Positions 34,347 to 45,149 of a stretch of DNA of 64,000 nucleotides are shown in pieces. Within the stretch, counting starts at the first letter, position 1. Each line of letters opens with the position of its first letter. The stretch lies in assembly GCF_041146395.1 (NCBI RefSeq), contig NC_090996.1:31954738-32018737 (forward strand), read 5' to 3'. Position numbers and translations under genes: made by a program. Under the pieces are notes generated by a model that did no database searches, was not told the DNA's origin, and saw only the letters and a list, made by a program, of their open reading frames with translations. This DNA is from Eulemur rufifrons. Lineage: Eukaryota; Chordata; Mammalia; Primates; Lemuridae.

Positions 34347-35284
34347 GATGATATATTGTGTAGCCCTTACAATTATGATTGTAGGGAATGAGAGAATCAC
34401 ATGGAAAAAAGGCTCAAGCTAAAATTTAAGGGAAGAAATCTTAACAGCAAATCACCAGCCTGTGAAGAACACAGCTTTGGGCCACAGATACGGACAGGGA
34501 TTGCAGGGCAATGTGGGGAAGGTATTAAAGTGGCTTCAGGACAGTGGTGCCTGGTGGAGTGAACCTCATTTGCTCCACGTCTTTGGAGAGTTGTCTGGGT
34601 GGTAAGTTTCAAATGGGCACAAGAAGGTCAGGGAGATTTGAATTCTACTCCGAAATGCAAGGCAGGTACTCAGAGCAGAGGCCCTAGGTGGGACAGCCCA
34701 GCTTTGCATGCAAGACGTGGAGATCCCCCTTCCTGGAGCCAGACCCTCACCGGCTGTAGCGTGTGATTAAGCTCTCGGGCCATCTGCTCAGGGGTTGCGA
34801 AGGCAGCCGTGTGTCCTCCTGCCTGGACGCCGGGGAGGACACCACTCACTAGTCAATCTGCTTGAAATTGCCTGCTATGATTAGTGTGTAATGACTCAGG
34901 TAGGTCACGGCCACGGACGTTCCTGTTATTAATGCATTAGCAGCTGCAAATGGGCATCGATTCTGCACGGAGTGCAGGTTTATGGACTTGGTTGGGAGAG
35001 TCGGCCCCTCTGAAGTGTAACTGGCCGTTGCCGGAGGAGGAGACAATCCTGAGGGGGTGATGTCCTTCGGGAAGGGGCAGGAAGGCCCTGAGGAAGGCCA
35101 GCCAGCTTTGAAAGCAAGAATTCCTGGGCTGGGACACAGAGAGAGAATTTGCATATGTCAGGGATATTCCTCGGCCATCTCCCACATCTGAGATGGAACT
35201 AATCATATCCTTATAATCTGAGCCCTCTGTGTCATTGGCTGGTCAGTGACATTTTTTTACTTTACAATTTTATCTTATAATCTT
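34347..35284. other. Single-copy block with a candidate regulatory core
   Basis: No transposon recognised. 34860-35000 concentrates an AP-1 word TGACTCA (34892-34898), a half-site AGGTCA (34902-34907), the palindrome TAATGCATTA (34930-34939) and the E-box palindrome GCAGCTGC (34940-34947). This looks like an enhancer core, by inference only. Frames of 89 to 101 codons on the minus strand are not supported as genes. Confidence 0.4.
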
Positions 35285-35400
35285 ATCATAGGTTCAGAAC
35301 CCTATGCCTGTCTGTTCACCATAAATATCCTCAGCACCCAGCAAGAATCCAATGCCTAAGTTTTTCCATAGCTGTTTTTGAATGACTGAATGAATGAATG
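35285..35400 (+). mobile_element. L2 3' end fragment
   Basis: 'gcctgtctgttcaccataaa' followed by 'atcctcagcacccagc' and the 'gaatgactgaatgaatgaat' end. Confidence 0.6.
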
Positions 35401-35479
35401 ATGCCACCACCAGGATAAGCATGTTGACTTACATATTGGTACCATAGCAACCTGAGCTGGCATGTACCACACGGCAGTT

Positions 35480-35545
35480 TTTCAAGATAATTTATCCTTC
35501 TTAAACAGAGAGACTGAGCTCCAGTAAGATTAAGCAATGTGCCAA
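35480..35545 (-). mobile_element. MIR fragment, antisense
   Basis: 'aacagagagactgagctcc' and 'agattaagcaatgtgcc' are the reversed MIR core. A CA repeat starts just after. Confidence 0.5.
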
Positions 35546-35568
35546 TGAATGTGTACCCACCCGCGTGT

Positions 35569-35606
35569 GCACACACACGCACACACACGCACACACTCAC
35601 GCACAC
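35569..35606 (+). repeat. (CA)n microsatellite, interrupted by G and T
   Basis: CACACACACG-type units over about 38 bases, adjacent to 'ccgcgtgtg'. Confidence 0.9.
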
Positions 35607-35709
35607 AAGTCAGCTGGTAGGAGAGGAGATCCTTCTCAGAATGTAAATGCTCTGAACAGCAATAACAGTTGTCTATGTTACCATTTACTGAGTGCCAACC
35701 ATAAACACA

Positions 35710-36914
35710 CATGGAGGTGGGGTTAGTATTTTTCTGAAGCAAGAATCTGAATCACCTGAATTCAAATGAGCCACATTTTTTTTTTCTGTAAGGTGGTACC
35801 GAAGTTTATTTATCATAATGGGAGGCAGGTAATGATAACTTTCAAGAAAAGGAGTCTATGCTATAGCACATTCACTTGACACATTTTCTTTGAATGAAAT
35901 AGGTGTTTTGTTTTTTTTTTTAAATAGAAAGTAAACTACCTTCTTGCTTCCCCCATTTAATTAGGGCAGCTACACCATAGGCATTAGAACAAGCAAATGT
36001 GTAATTTTCAGATCAGTAGGGAAGATACATACAGGTGCACAAAGACGGTACGACAGGAATAGGGGTTGCACAGGCAAATGCTGTACAAATACGATTACCA
36101 AAGATTGATGCCTGAGCTGAATCTTGAAAGACAAGAGGAATATTAGCCATGTGTCTTTAAAATAAGTTTTTCTGGCTGTCTATGGACGGAGAACATTTGT
36201 CCCTTTGCTTCGGTGCTTCTCAAAAGGTGGAAGAAATCTGTAGCTTCCTGCACTTGGAGAAACCAACTTCCTTCTTTCGCTAACTTATGCACCAGCCATT
36301 TCAACAAAATTCTTGTTGGTCCTTTGTAATTTCCACAGATTCCTAGAGGAATCACCGGTAGGAATCAGGCAATTTCAGATTCACCAATATCTTCACAACA
36401 CAACCCCCCTTTCTAATGTTGAGTTGAGACAGCAAGTAGATCCACTCTTTAGCTTGCATGGAGGGATTTATTCATAGCAGAAACACTGTCACTGTTTTCC
36501 TTAGGTTTTCCAATTGGGGACTGATGAATGATTGGGATGAACACAGAGATTTCACCCCTTATGTGCTGAAGCCAACAGAAGAGGATGCAGCCAACAACTG
36601 CTTTCATTCCCTGCCTTCTCTGATGCAAACCATTAGTATGTATCACACTCCATTAATATCAGTTTAGTGATACAGTAAACAGAAAGCAAAATGCCTTATA
36701 CTGTATTCATTGCAAATCTACCGAGTACATTCTCTTGTCCAGGAGACAATGGGCTCATTGTTGTGCACAGGTGGGGAAGGGAGGGGCCACAGCCCTCTGG
36801 CTAAGATAATGAAACTTAGCTTCAACCTTCCCTTCTATGGCCTAGTTTTGGTATTTCTGATTTACTTCCTGAATTCCAAGTTGTAAGCGGCCCTAGTTAA
36901 AGACCACTCTAGTT
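35710..36914. other. Single-copy sequence, no gene seen
   Basis: About 1.2 kb with T runs at 35776-35785 and 35912-35921. No repeat family or coding segment recognised. Confidence 0.4.
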
Positions 36915-37020
36915 CAATTCCTCATTATTATTATTGCAGTGAGGAAACTGAAGTCAGATTGGTTAAATGTGTTGGTCAGACCCATGTGGTCAGTTCATGG
37001 AGCCAGGACAGGCACCTGTC
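36915..37020 (-). mobile_element. MIR fragment, antisense
   Basis: 'gcagtgaggaaactgaagtc', 'gattggttaaatgtgttgg' and 'catggagccaggacaggc' follow the reversed MIR core. Confidence 0.6.
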
Positions 37021-37139
37021 TCTCTTCATTTTTTCAAAAATTGAGCTAGATTGGGGGCGGGGCTGTGGGCATTCAGGGATGACCGAAGAAGGGTTTCAAA
37101 GGGTCTCAAAGCACAAAGTGTGATCATTGTTCACAGTGC

Positions 37140-37295
37140 TAATTCATACAATTCAATAAATAATTCAGTCAAAACATATGTGTGCTTGTCACTTTTATGG
37201 GTGTTAGGGATACAGGGGGAGACAGACACACACCACATCTTCATGACACCTCCAGTCCAGTGGGGAAGACAGACTGTTCACAAGTAATAATGATG
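37140..37295 (-). mobile_element. L2 fragment, antisense
   Basis: 'acaattcaataaataattc' at the tail end, then 'gttagggatacagggggag' and 'cctccagtccagtggggaag', the complement of the L2 3' region. Confidence 0.6.
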
Positions 37296-37395
37296 ACAAT
37301 TAGGGTGCATGATGAATGGGGTGCTTGCTACCCAGGCTTCCCTCTTCCTTATCCACCCTACTGTCATACAAACCTTCCTATAACTTCCATTCTTT

Positions 37396-37555
37396 ATTAT
37401 TATTATTATTTCAGAATGTTATGGGGGTATACATGTTTTGGCTACATGAATTGCTTTTGTACAGTTTGAGTCAAAGTTATAAGTGTGCCCATCACCAGAG
37501 AGTGTGCATTGGACTCGGTAGGTGTGATTTTACCCAACCCTTCCTCCCCATCGCC
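37396..37555 (-). mobile_element. Short L1 3' end (strepsirrhine type) with target duplication
   Basis: A TTA-rich tail is followed by 'gaatgttatgggggtatac' and 'acagtttgagtcaaagtt', the same antisense 3' UTR as at 3.8 kb. Only about 160 bp were inserted. The flanks 'aacttccattcttt' (37382-37395) and 'aacgtccattcttt' (37556-37569) are a 14-base target duplication with one mismatch. Confidence 0.9.
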
Positions 37556-37636
37556 AACGTCCATTCTTTCTTATTCTCCTCTGTCCTCAAAGTAAAGAAT
37601 CAGCAGGAACTGCATTTCTTCTCTTACTTTTCTGCC

Positions 37637-37671
37637 TTTTCTCTCTCTCACTCTCTCTCTCTCTCTCCTTC
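37637..37671 (+). repeat. (TC)n microsatellite
   Basis: CT/TC units with one A interruption over about 35 bases. Confidence 0.9.
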
Positions 37672-38279
37672 CATGCTCATATACTCATTCAACCCAAAAG
37701 GGTGCCCTGAGCTCCTACTCCCCATCTCACAGAGAGGAGGCAGGAAAAGAAGAGACAGTTTGACAGAGCTCCACCAGGCAGAAGCTAAAGAGAGAAGAGA
37801 GATACACACAAGGTATGTGAGAACAGCAAGAGTGTGCGAGGTGGTTGGTGGACAGTCAAGTAACAAAGCAAATGGGATGGTCAGTGAGCATTATCAAGAC
37901 AAGGTTACAGCTTGTGTATCCTTCCAGACCACGGGACTCCAAATGCAGCTGGCATCAAACCCACCCTATGCCTGGCCATCCATTAAACTAATGCCCCATG
38001 TCCCTCCTACTCTTGTTCTCTCTCCCTCCTGTATTCCAGCTCATGCCTCCTGACCTCCTCCACTTCCAGCCCATCTGCTGATTTTTTAACTTGAGAGAAT
38101 TCTACCTCCCCGGAAGGCAAGCACTGCTCTTTCTCTTTCTATTCACCCTCACACTATTCTACTCTTGCCTGTCCCACCAAGCTCCAGTTTCTAAAATATT
38201 ATCATGGGGTCGACCTTCCCCCTTGAAAGGCTTAGTGTTTTCTTTATCCTACAAGGGGCAATAGAGGAATGAAATACAC
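37672..38279. other. Single-copy sequence
   Basis: Part of the longest open frame in the window (245 codons, 37316-38053, plus) lies here. That frame starts in spacer, crosses the antisense L1 stub and the TC repeat (giving SLSHSLSLS), and has no domain, so it is not called. Confidence 0.45.
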
Positions 38280-38500
38280 AGAGAAGACTTCATTATCAGG
38301 AGGGCTTCACAGAGATTGCTGCAGACATATAGACTAGAAGAATAGGGAAGGATATCCCAGCTGCTGAGACCAAGCATAGCAAGTGCCTGGAGTCGGGAAA
38401 TTAAACAAGTGTCGGCATCAAGAGATCAGCTTCCCTTGTTGGAAGAGAAGGTATTTAGAAATTCACGAAGAGAAGGCAAAGTGTCAAAGTGTTAGGGGAA
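38280..38500 (-). mobile_element. L2 fragment, antisense
   Basis: 'gggcttcacagagattgctg' (in part), 'ggatatcccagctgctgag' and 'catagcaagtgcctggagtc' resemble the complement of the middle L2 3' region. Diverged. Confidence 0.45.
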
Positions 38501-38817
38501 GTGTTAGATAGGGACTAGCGTATCACACAACTACCTAGATGCTATTCATGTTTCAAGAATATTCATCATCCAATCTCTTGGGCAGAATCCAGGATGGCAT
38601 TAGGTATGAAGACTACCTGGGAAGCATCCCCTGACTCTGAGTAAGCAGACCCTGCAGCAATATGCCAATAGAGGAGGTGCAAAGATGGCCCTTAGAAGAC
38701 CCAGATCAAAAACTCACTCATCACTTAGCAGTGGGTGAAGAACAAGACAATGTCAATGGCTGAAGTGTGGGACTAAGGCACCTAGGAAGAGAGTAGTGTC
38801 GCTGGGGGAAGGAGTAG
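38501..38817. other. Single-copy sequence
   Basis: No gene or repeat recognised. Confidence 0.35.
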
Positions 38818-38821
38818 GTGA

Positions 38822-39237
38822 TGTAGAGCAGGAAGGAAAACAGGAGTGACTCCATGACAGACTGGACCTCCTAGGATAGGTCTAAGTTTCGGTTTCCCCA
38901 ACGCAGGCCCTCCCCCTCCCCAGAATGCTGCTAGTAACAACTGAAAGCCCCGGCTTGGAAACTGGCCAATCAGGAGCCAACACTATCAGCCACTTTTGAA
39001 AGAGCAAATGAACTAAAAGGGGGGTGGGGGGTGGTGTGCCCGATACATGTAACCTACTAATGAGTATAAAAGCTTAGTGCCCACCCCAGGGCGGGGTCCT
39101 GGCTCATGGAGAGACCACTGCATTGGTGCTCTGGGACTTGGACCCTAGCCCGGGCTAGAAAATAAACTCCTTTGTCTGTTGCAGCCTTGGTGACTCTGCC
39201 TATCTGTTCCTGGGGCTGAGGGAAACCGGTTCTAACA
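38822..39237 (+). mobile_element. Solitary class I ERV-like LTR with 4 bp target duplication
   Basis: TGTAG...TAACA, 416 bp, flanked by exact GTGA at 38818-38821 and 39238-39241. The promoter layout is well kept: CCAAT (38966-38970), TATAAAA (39065-39071), an R region, AATAAA (39161-39166) and a T/G-rich U5 ending 'ggaaaccggttctaaca'. A GTGA-length duplication and this layout fit gammaretrovirus-like class I elements. No internal genes are present. The signals suggest it could once have acted as a promoter or terminator. Current activity is unknown. Confidence 0.75.
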
Positions 39238-39241
39238 GTGA

Positions 39242-39524
39242 GGTATGGTCTGATTTCAAGTGTTTTGCATTTGGAGTCAGAAGCGACAGACAGAAGGGAA
39301 GACGTAGAGCAATCTGTGTTTCACGGGGCACTAGAAGTCAGCGATGGATTTGGAGCTTGTTACTCTAGACCTATCAAAGTAGAAGTGGAAGCTTTGGAGA
39401 AGAATATGGAGTGAGCAAAAACCAGCCACCAGGAAGACCCAAACTGGTTTCCTGTCTAATGTTAACATTATGTTTCTCTCACTTATACAATACTACATCA
39501 GGAGGTGAGACGCTTTCATCTATC
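39242..39524. other. Single-copy sequence
   Basis: Nothing recognised. Confidence 0.35.
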
Positions 39525-39640
39525 TGTTCATCCCTCCATCGCGCCATCCACTTGGCCATCATTATATCCAGCAAGTACCAGGGGTCTACTATAGGTCAGC
39601 AGTACAGTCGATACTGTGGATGTAAACAGAGGTGATACAC
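39525..39640 (-). mobile_element. L2 fragment, antisense (probable)
   Basis: 'agcaagtaccaggggtctac', 'tataggtcagcagtacag' and 'gatactgtggatgtaaac' resemble the reversed L2/MIR 3' end. Confidence 0.4.
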
Positions 39641-39897
39641 TATTGAACAATCAGCATACATTAGACACCAACCAGTTAGCATGGACACATGCTATGGCAT
39701 TGGAGTAAGGTTCTTGGTAAAGGGTCAGTGCAAGAGGACAGGGCATATGGGACAGCTGGGCATGAAGGACACTTGGGGGTTTGGGACAGCAACAGTTTAT
39801 CAAGTAGTCAGTGTCCTAACTGATCTACCCTCTGAGTACCAGCCTGGGTACAAACAAAAGCGGACAATTCAGACCTAGCCTCTGTATTTATAAGGTC

Positions 39898-40060
39898 TTG
39901 AGTTCTTACATTTAAATTAATTAAAAATAACTGATACTTTAAAAAAAAAACAAAAAACAGTTTTCAGTTGTAACAGCCACATGTCAAGTGCTCAATGGCT
40001 CCATCTGGCTAGTGATTAACATGTTGGACAGCACAAATAAAGAGTATTTTTATCTACTCC
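39898..40060. mobile_element. Old MER-type repeat fragment (probable)
   Basis: 'cacatgtcaagtgctcaatgg', 'ctggctagtgattaacatg' and 'ttggacagcaca' follow a familiar dispersed repeat with 'gtggctagtggctacc' and 'ttggacagcac' in order. I cannot name the family. An A10 run sits at 39942-39951. 'ctctatgggacagccc' after the next L1 (about 40242) could be its continuation. Confidence 0.35.
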
Positions 40061-40061
40061 C

Positions 40062-40230
40062 TTAGTGAGGAACTATGTAAGGTGATAAGTATGTTAATTA
40101 GCTTGATTGTGCTAATCATTTCACAAGGTATACGCATATCAACTTATCACACTGTACACCTTAAATCTATATAATTATTATTTGTCAATAACACCTCAAT
40201 AAAGCTGGGGGGGAATAAAATAGTCCCATT
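40062..40230 (+). mobile_element. Old L1 3' end (L1M-type)
   Basis: 'gtatgttaattagcttgatt', 'gtgctaatcatttcacaag', 'actgtacaccttaaatc' and 'acacctcaataaagctggg' are the terminal L1M 3' UTR, ending in a short G/A-rich tail. Confidence 0.85.
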
Positions 40231-43084
40231 ATCGCAAAATGCTCTATGGGACAGCCCTGGACCAAAGAAAAAGACAGACACTAAATTAATTTCTGCTCAG
40301 TTATTGAATTGTAGATGTGATATAACATGCCATGAGACTGTAATCTGAACAGAGCTAGGGATAAAGGAAGCCTTCTTTTGGAAGTTAAATGTACAAATAG
40401 TAGGAAATTCCTCCGAGGTTTACGTTCCACCGTGACCCTGCTACCATGAGCTTTCTTAGCTTTCCTTCCAGCACACAGACCACAAAGGGTCGCGGAGAGC
40501 TAGGAAACAGATGTCGGCTCCTGTGAGCTCACGCCTTCCACCATGCACACTGACCAATCTGCACCCAAAGGGTCCCAGTGCAAATGCGACATTCTGGAAA
40601 AAATTAAACAATGAACGGTAACCAAAATTTGGAAGCAGGAAATGGACGTTGATTTTCTGAAGCCAATGGAGACATCACTACAACACCAGCTTAGGCACAA
40701 TGAGCAAAATCCAACAGGTAAGTCATTGCTCCTGCTAAAATCCCTGTAAGAGATGGGGCAGTTTCACGACCAGCATGAATCCCACGTGTTATGGGTGAAG
40801 AACACACAAACCCAGGCATAAGGCTAGCTTAGATGCCAGATTATCTGCCTTCCTGGTAACCAAGCAACCTCCCAGAACACCATCTTCCTCCCAATGGAAG
40901 GGACCTCGTGGCTCCAGAAGTTGACTGAAGTTCACTCTACCAGAGAAGCTGCAGACGCAAGGAAAGCACCGAAACCTGCCAGGCACACAGAGAGTGGGCA
41001 GCAGCCCTAATCTCCTCCCAATGAGACATTTTTCCATTTCTTCCTTTCTAATTTTTTAAAAAAATTTGCATATCTGCTTGCCAGTTTGGAGCAGCAAATT
41101 AATATTTTTTTTCTCTCTCTCTCTTTAGACTGCAGTTATAGATACGGAAATACCATATCCATATACAAATTAACACGAGCTCCCCTGCAACACTGTACTA
41201 ATTATCTCAGGGACCAGAGCCTCCCCTAGGTTAGAAGCTTCAGCCCCAGTGCAGGGTTGGAACATGAATTTCTTCCTGAGCAGCAGTAATTTGTATCATG
41301 TTCGGAAGGCAGAGGGGTGGGAGGGTCATAGATGATCTGAAAGCCCGTCCTCGAAACCCTCCTTCCTCCAACCCTCCACTGCCTGCCCCAGCACCACAAA
41401 GGCATCCAGGAGAAGGATGAAGCTTGAGACAGAGAAAGATCAATTAACAAGCATATTTTACTTTACACCAAATAGACTTGAACAGACTCCATGACGAACA
41501 GCCCCCTCCTTTTTACTTAACAAAACCTCCCAGTTTTCAGGAAAGGCTGTAGCCTGAACTTCAAAGGCATGAAAAGAGAAGATGTGGCATGTAGGGAATT
41601 AGAGATGGAATTTCCTTTATTATTCGGAACAAAAGCTGTGAGTCTAATCTCCTGTGTGATACAAGCGTTCGCTGATCAGGGTTACACGAAGTCATTCTGA
41701 TGTAGCTGACAGCAAACACACCATCTTTTTAGTTCTTTCTCCCTCTGCCTCCTTCATCTCTCCATTCAGATATGCAAATTCTACGGCAATAAGGGGAGTC
41801 ATGCAGTCCCAATGAGGGCGAAAGAATTCCCTTTGATCAGCCTCTTCCAGGCCTGGAGTCCCATGGCCTCCAATTCTACCTATTCTTTTATAACATGGGC
41901 TGATATTTGATGTATCAAATTATACTCCAGCGCTCTCAGAAGTGGAACACACTAAATAATTTGGAATTCCTATGAAGAAAGCTACATTTTGAAAAAATAA
42001 ATAACATTTCTTGAAGTTAGCCTTCTAAAATTCTGATATTTATTGTTAAATTATTACAGATGTGCATTCCTAAAACACGTTGTTCACTGATAGAACTATT
42101 TCAGGAAGAGTTGATGTCAGAGACTTTATAGAGGTGCTACCCCAAATGCTAAGTGTATATATTAAAAAAAGAGAGAGAGAGTTGGGAAAATTGGACAAAA
42201 TACTGCTAGCTTCACCAAAAATAAAGTCTTTGCATGCAACGAGAAAGGCAGACGGTGGAAAAGTGCTTACTTGCTGAAAACAAATGAAATTTCTAAAATG
42301 TATCCCAGCATCTTAACGTACAGAATTTCTTTTTGGAAGTAATATTTATATAGTAGTCACGTAGTCTGGCTCAAAAAGAGCAAAATGAATTGTTCTTAAA
42401 TGCCTCAAGAAATACGTGCTCTCACTAACCGATCTGTGTTTGCTGTTTGTTTCCTTCTACTTTGCAGGGTCATGCAACTAGGAAACGTGAGGGTAACAGA
42501 ATGTCTCCTGATGAGAAACCCTTAGGGAACAGAAGAAAAGCAAAAGCACATTTTATTTTAACCCTCAGCTAATAATGTTAGGGTTAACTCACTGATAAGC
42601 TCTCACATTTCCCAGGATCCTTTTTTGGGAGGTGGCAGGTCAGTTGAGGAGGGCAGTCCTACCTAGCAAACCCTCTCCTTACCTCTGAATCCAATGCAGC
42701 AGTGCAGAAAAGACAGATGCAGCAAAAGCAGGCAGCAAAGTTTTTATGGGAACTTCAGGCTTGCAGAAAAGAGCTTTTCACAGAGAACACGATCAAAGAA
42801 ATGGATGTATTTATGTAATGAATGCTCAAAATGGGTCACACTTACTGAATGCTGAGTCCGATCAAGGAAGCTGTAAGTTCCACTTGCATGAGTTCTTTGA
42901 GCAGTTTCCTAAGGAAGAAAAGAGGGCAAGGCTTTAGCACCAAGGAATGTATTCTTGAATTGTGTCTGCACCTTTTTTGTCATAATAACATTGGCTAACC
43001 TCTAAAATAGGTTCCGACTGTGCTGTGAATTTAACAGCATTGATAATGGTGATGATGATCATGGACGTGATTAAGTCCTTCAAT
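40231..43084. other. Long single-copy block
   Basis: Nearly 2.9 kb with no recognised transposon, unusual for this kind of genome. Two pyrimidine-tract plus AG sites (AG at 41127-41128 and 42466-42467) look like splice acceptors, but no matching exon-donor structure is clear. A (GA)n patch sits at 42171-42180. 41120-41230 and 41590-41730 look like candidate conserved noncoding sequence. Frames up to 82 codons lack resemblance to any protein. Confidence 0.4.
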
Positions 43085-43262
43085 ATATATTCACTAAATC
43101 CTTTCACATCCCAATAATGAAGGGGTTATCACCTGCTCTACTTCAGAAGAGGAAACTGAGGCCCAGACAGCTCATGTACTTGCACAAAGCACGCATGTAC
43201 ACAGTGAAGGCTGGATTTGAACTTGGGCAGTTAGATACCATGTTTAGAAACATTTTGTTGTA
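43085..43262 (-). mobile_element. MIR SINE, antisense
   Basis: 'cctttcacatcccaataatg', 'cagaagaggaaactgaggcc', 'ggctggatttgaacttggg' in reversed MIR order. Confidence 0.75.
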
Positions 43263-43954
43263 CTCTTCTCTTGCACAGTGAGCTCTTTGTCACAGGATGT
43301 GCTTAAAGGAAGCCTGGAGATCGGCATTTCAGAGATATTATTGTGGATTTACCTCCTTGGAGTTAGGTTGGATGAAATAAAATCTAAATTTCCTTTCAAC
43401 TCTAAAACCACAGGATTCAGTAACACTTATTCACATGATAAAGTGACTATCATGGAAAGATGGAAGTGACTTAATTCTACAATTAATAGAATTGTGGTAT
43501 GAAGTATCCCACGAGTAATAAATTTTACAAACATGGCTATCATCACCCAATCAGAAGGAGTAAGATTCATGTTCATCAATATTTAAATAAACCAAGTATC
43601 ACCGGAACCGCAAATGGCCATTATAATCCCATATAATTCAGTGAGTTGGGGAAAAGGTCATCTCTAGCCAGAAAAATCAAGATTTCCTAATAGATCTGAA
43701 AGACTTTCAGGTATCCTCTACCCAAGGGGGTGACACTGAGCTGCTTCCTCTCTGAGGAGAAACTTAAGTTATGTAGCAGAGATGGGACTGGTTTGCAGGT
43801 TCTGCAATCCTGACCTGGGGCTCACTGAATTACTCTGTAAAGTAACGATATAATTTACACCCAGACTGAATACAATTCACAAGTTTCAGAGTTAAATTCT
43901 AAACACATTTGCAGGTGTGTTTAGAAAATATGCACCGTTTCTTAATGTGACAGA
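43263..43954. other. Single-copy sequence
   Basis: No gene or repeat recognised. Confidence 0.35.
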
Positions 43955-44042
43955 TAGATGTAGATACATATAGATATATGTATATATGAAGATTACATAT
44001 ATATGAACTATACGTAGTATGATATGTATATATGTATATACG
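43955..44042 (+). repeat. Degenerate TATG/TAGA microsatellite
   Basis: Mixed 'agatagatg', 'tatatgtatatatg' and 'tatgtatatatgtatatac' units with interruptions. Confidence 0.8.
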
Positions 44043-44299
44043 TCATCTTCATATTTGGTGAGTCCACTGGTGTTGATAAATTAGAACTTCTGAGACCTTC
44101 AAGTGGTTCCAAAATATTGAAAAGAAAGGAGACTCACAGAGAGAGAGACCCAAGTATACATAGCTATGAAGTAGTGGAGATGGTGGTGACAGTGTTCACC
44201 CTTCAATAGCCTTTTGCTTTGTATTTCAACATCTTTGATTTCTTTTAACTAGTAAAAATCATCAGTCTCATGAACCAGTGTCAACAAAGACCGGTGATG

Positions 44300-44572
44300 C
44301 ATCCATTTCTCATCCACCCACCCACCCGCTCATCTATGTATCTATCCACCCACATACCCACCCACCCATCCATCTGCCCAACTACCCATCCACCCATCCA
44401 TCCACCTATCCATCCACCCATCCACTAATCCACCCATCCATCCACCCATCCATCCACCCATCCACTCACTAATCCACCCATCCATCCACCCATCCATCCC
44501 CCCATTCACTAATCCACCCACCCATCAATCCATCCATACATACATGCACCCACCATCCACCCATCCATTTTC
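44300..44572 (+). repeat. (CATC/CACC)n tetranucleotide array, about 270 bp
   Basis: CCAT and CCCA units in long alternating blocks, with a longer-period arrangement marked by 'cactaatccaccc' at about 44421, 44466 and 44506. A 64-codon frame made of H, P, S and T is a by-product. Confidence 0.95.
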
Positions 44573-44584
44573 CTAATCATCTTT

Positions 44585-44762
44585 TGCTCTGCTACCTTCT
44601 AACTTTGTTCCACGGCCAAGTCACTTAACCTTTCTTTGTCTCAGTTTCCTCACTTTAAAATGGAAATACGCATAGTATCTGCCTCAAAAGATTGAGGTGA
44701 ATATTAAAATTTAATATTTGTAAAGCATTTAGCATTGTGCCTGGCACAAAGTCAGTGTTAAG
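44585..44762 (+). mobile_element. MIR SINE
   Basis: 'ccaagtcacttaacctttc', 'ttgtctcagtttcctcac', 'tgtaaagcatttagcattg' and 'tgcctggcacaaagtcag' in sense order. Confidence 0.85.
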
Positions 44763-44789
44763 ACTTTATTTTTTATATATCAAGCTTTT

Positions 44790-44960
44790 TTTTTATGCCA
44801 GGCGCTGTCTTCTTGGTGCTTCCAGTGGGGAAGACAGATCTTGTTCAGGGATATTGGGGAAGCATCCATCAAGGAAGTAGCAGTGGAGCTGAGATGAAGG
44901 GGAGGTGAATGTAACCAGATGAAGGGGAACAGCGTGATTTGGGAAGAAGCATTAGGACAG
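44790..44960 (-). mobile_element. L2 fragment, antisense
   Basis: 'atgccaggcgctgtcttc', 'ttccagtggggaagacag' and 'ggggaagcatccatcaagg' resemble the reversed L2 3' half. Confidence 0.5.
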
Positions 44961-45034
44961 TTAGGAAATGAATAATCAAAGCACATGGTTCTCTTTTATA
45001 AATTCATAGTATGCCTCAGCTGGAGGATTATCTG

Positions 45035-45135
45035 GGTCCTAACAATAACAGTAGTAGTAGCAGTAGTTTCATTGAACCCTTAGTACATCCAAGGCTCTGT
45101 ATCAAAACTTACATGCATCCTCTTATTTATTTATT
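45035..45135 (-). mobile_element. MIR fragment, antisense
   Basis: 'acaataacagtagtagtag', 'tgaacccttagtacatcc' and 'aacttacatgcatcctc' are the reversed MIR 3' end. Confidence 0.55.
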
Positions 45136-45149
45136 GACAGCGACGATGG

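Noticed and set aside
37316..38053. Longest open frame (245 codons, plus)
   Set aside because: It runs through an antisense L1 stub and a TC repeat (which encodes SLSHSLSLS), has no known domain and lacks any splice or promoter context. A chance frame.
38855..39237. Earlier LTR start at 38855 (TGACAG)
   Set aside because: Flanks did not match. Moving the start to 38822 (TGTAGAG) gives an exact GTGA duplication, so that boundary was adopted.
44278..44472. Regularly repeated array considered as CRISPR-like or coding
   Set aside because: Units are 4 bases without spacers, so it is a microsatellite. The H/P/S/T-rich frame is a by-product.
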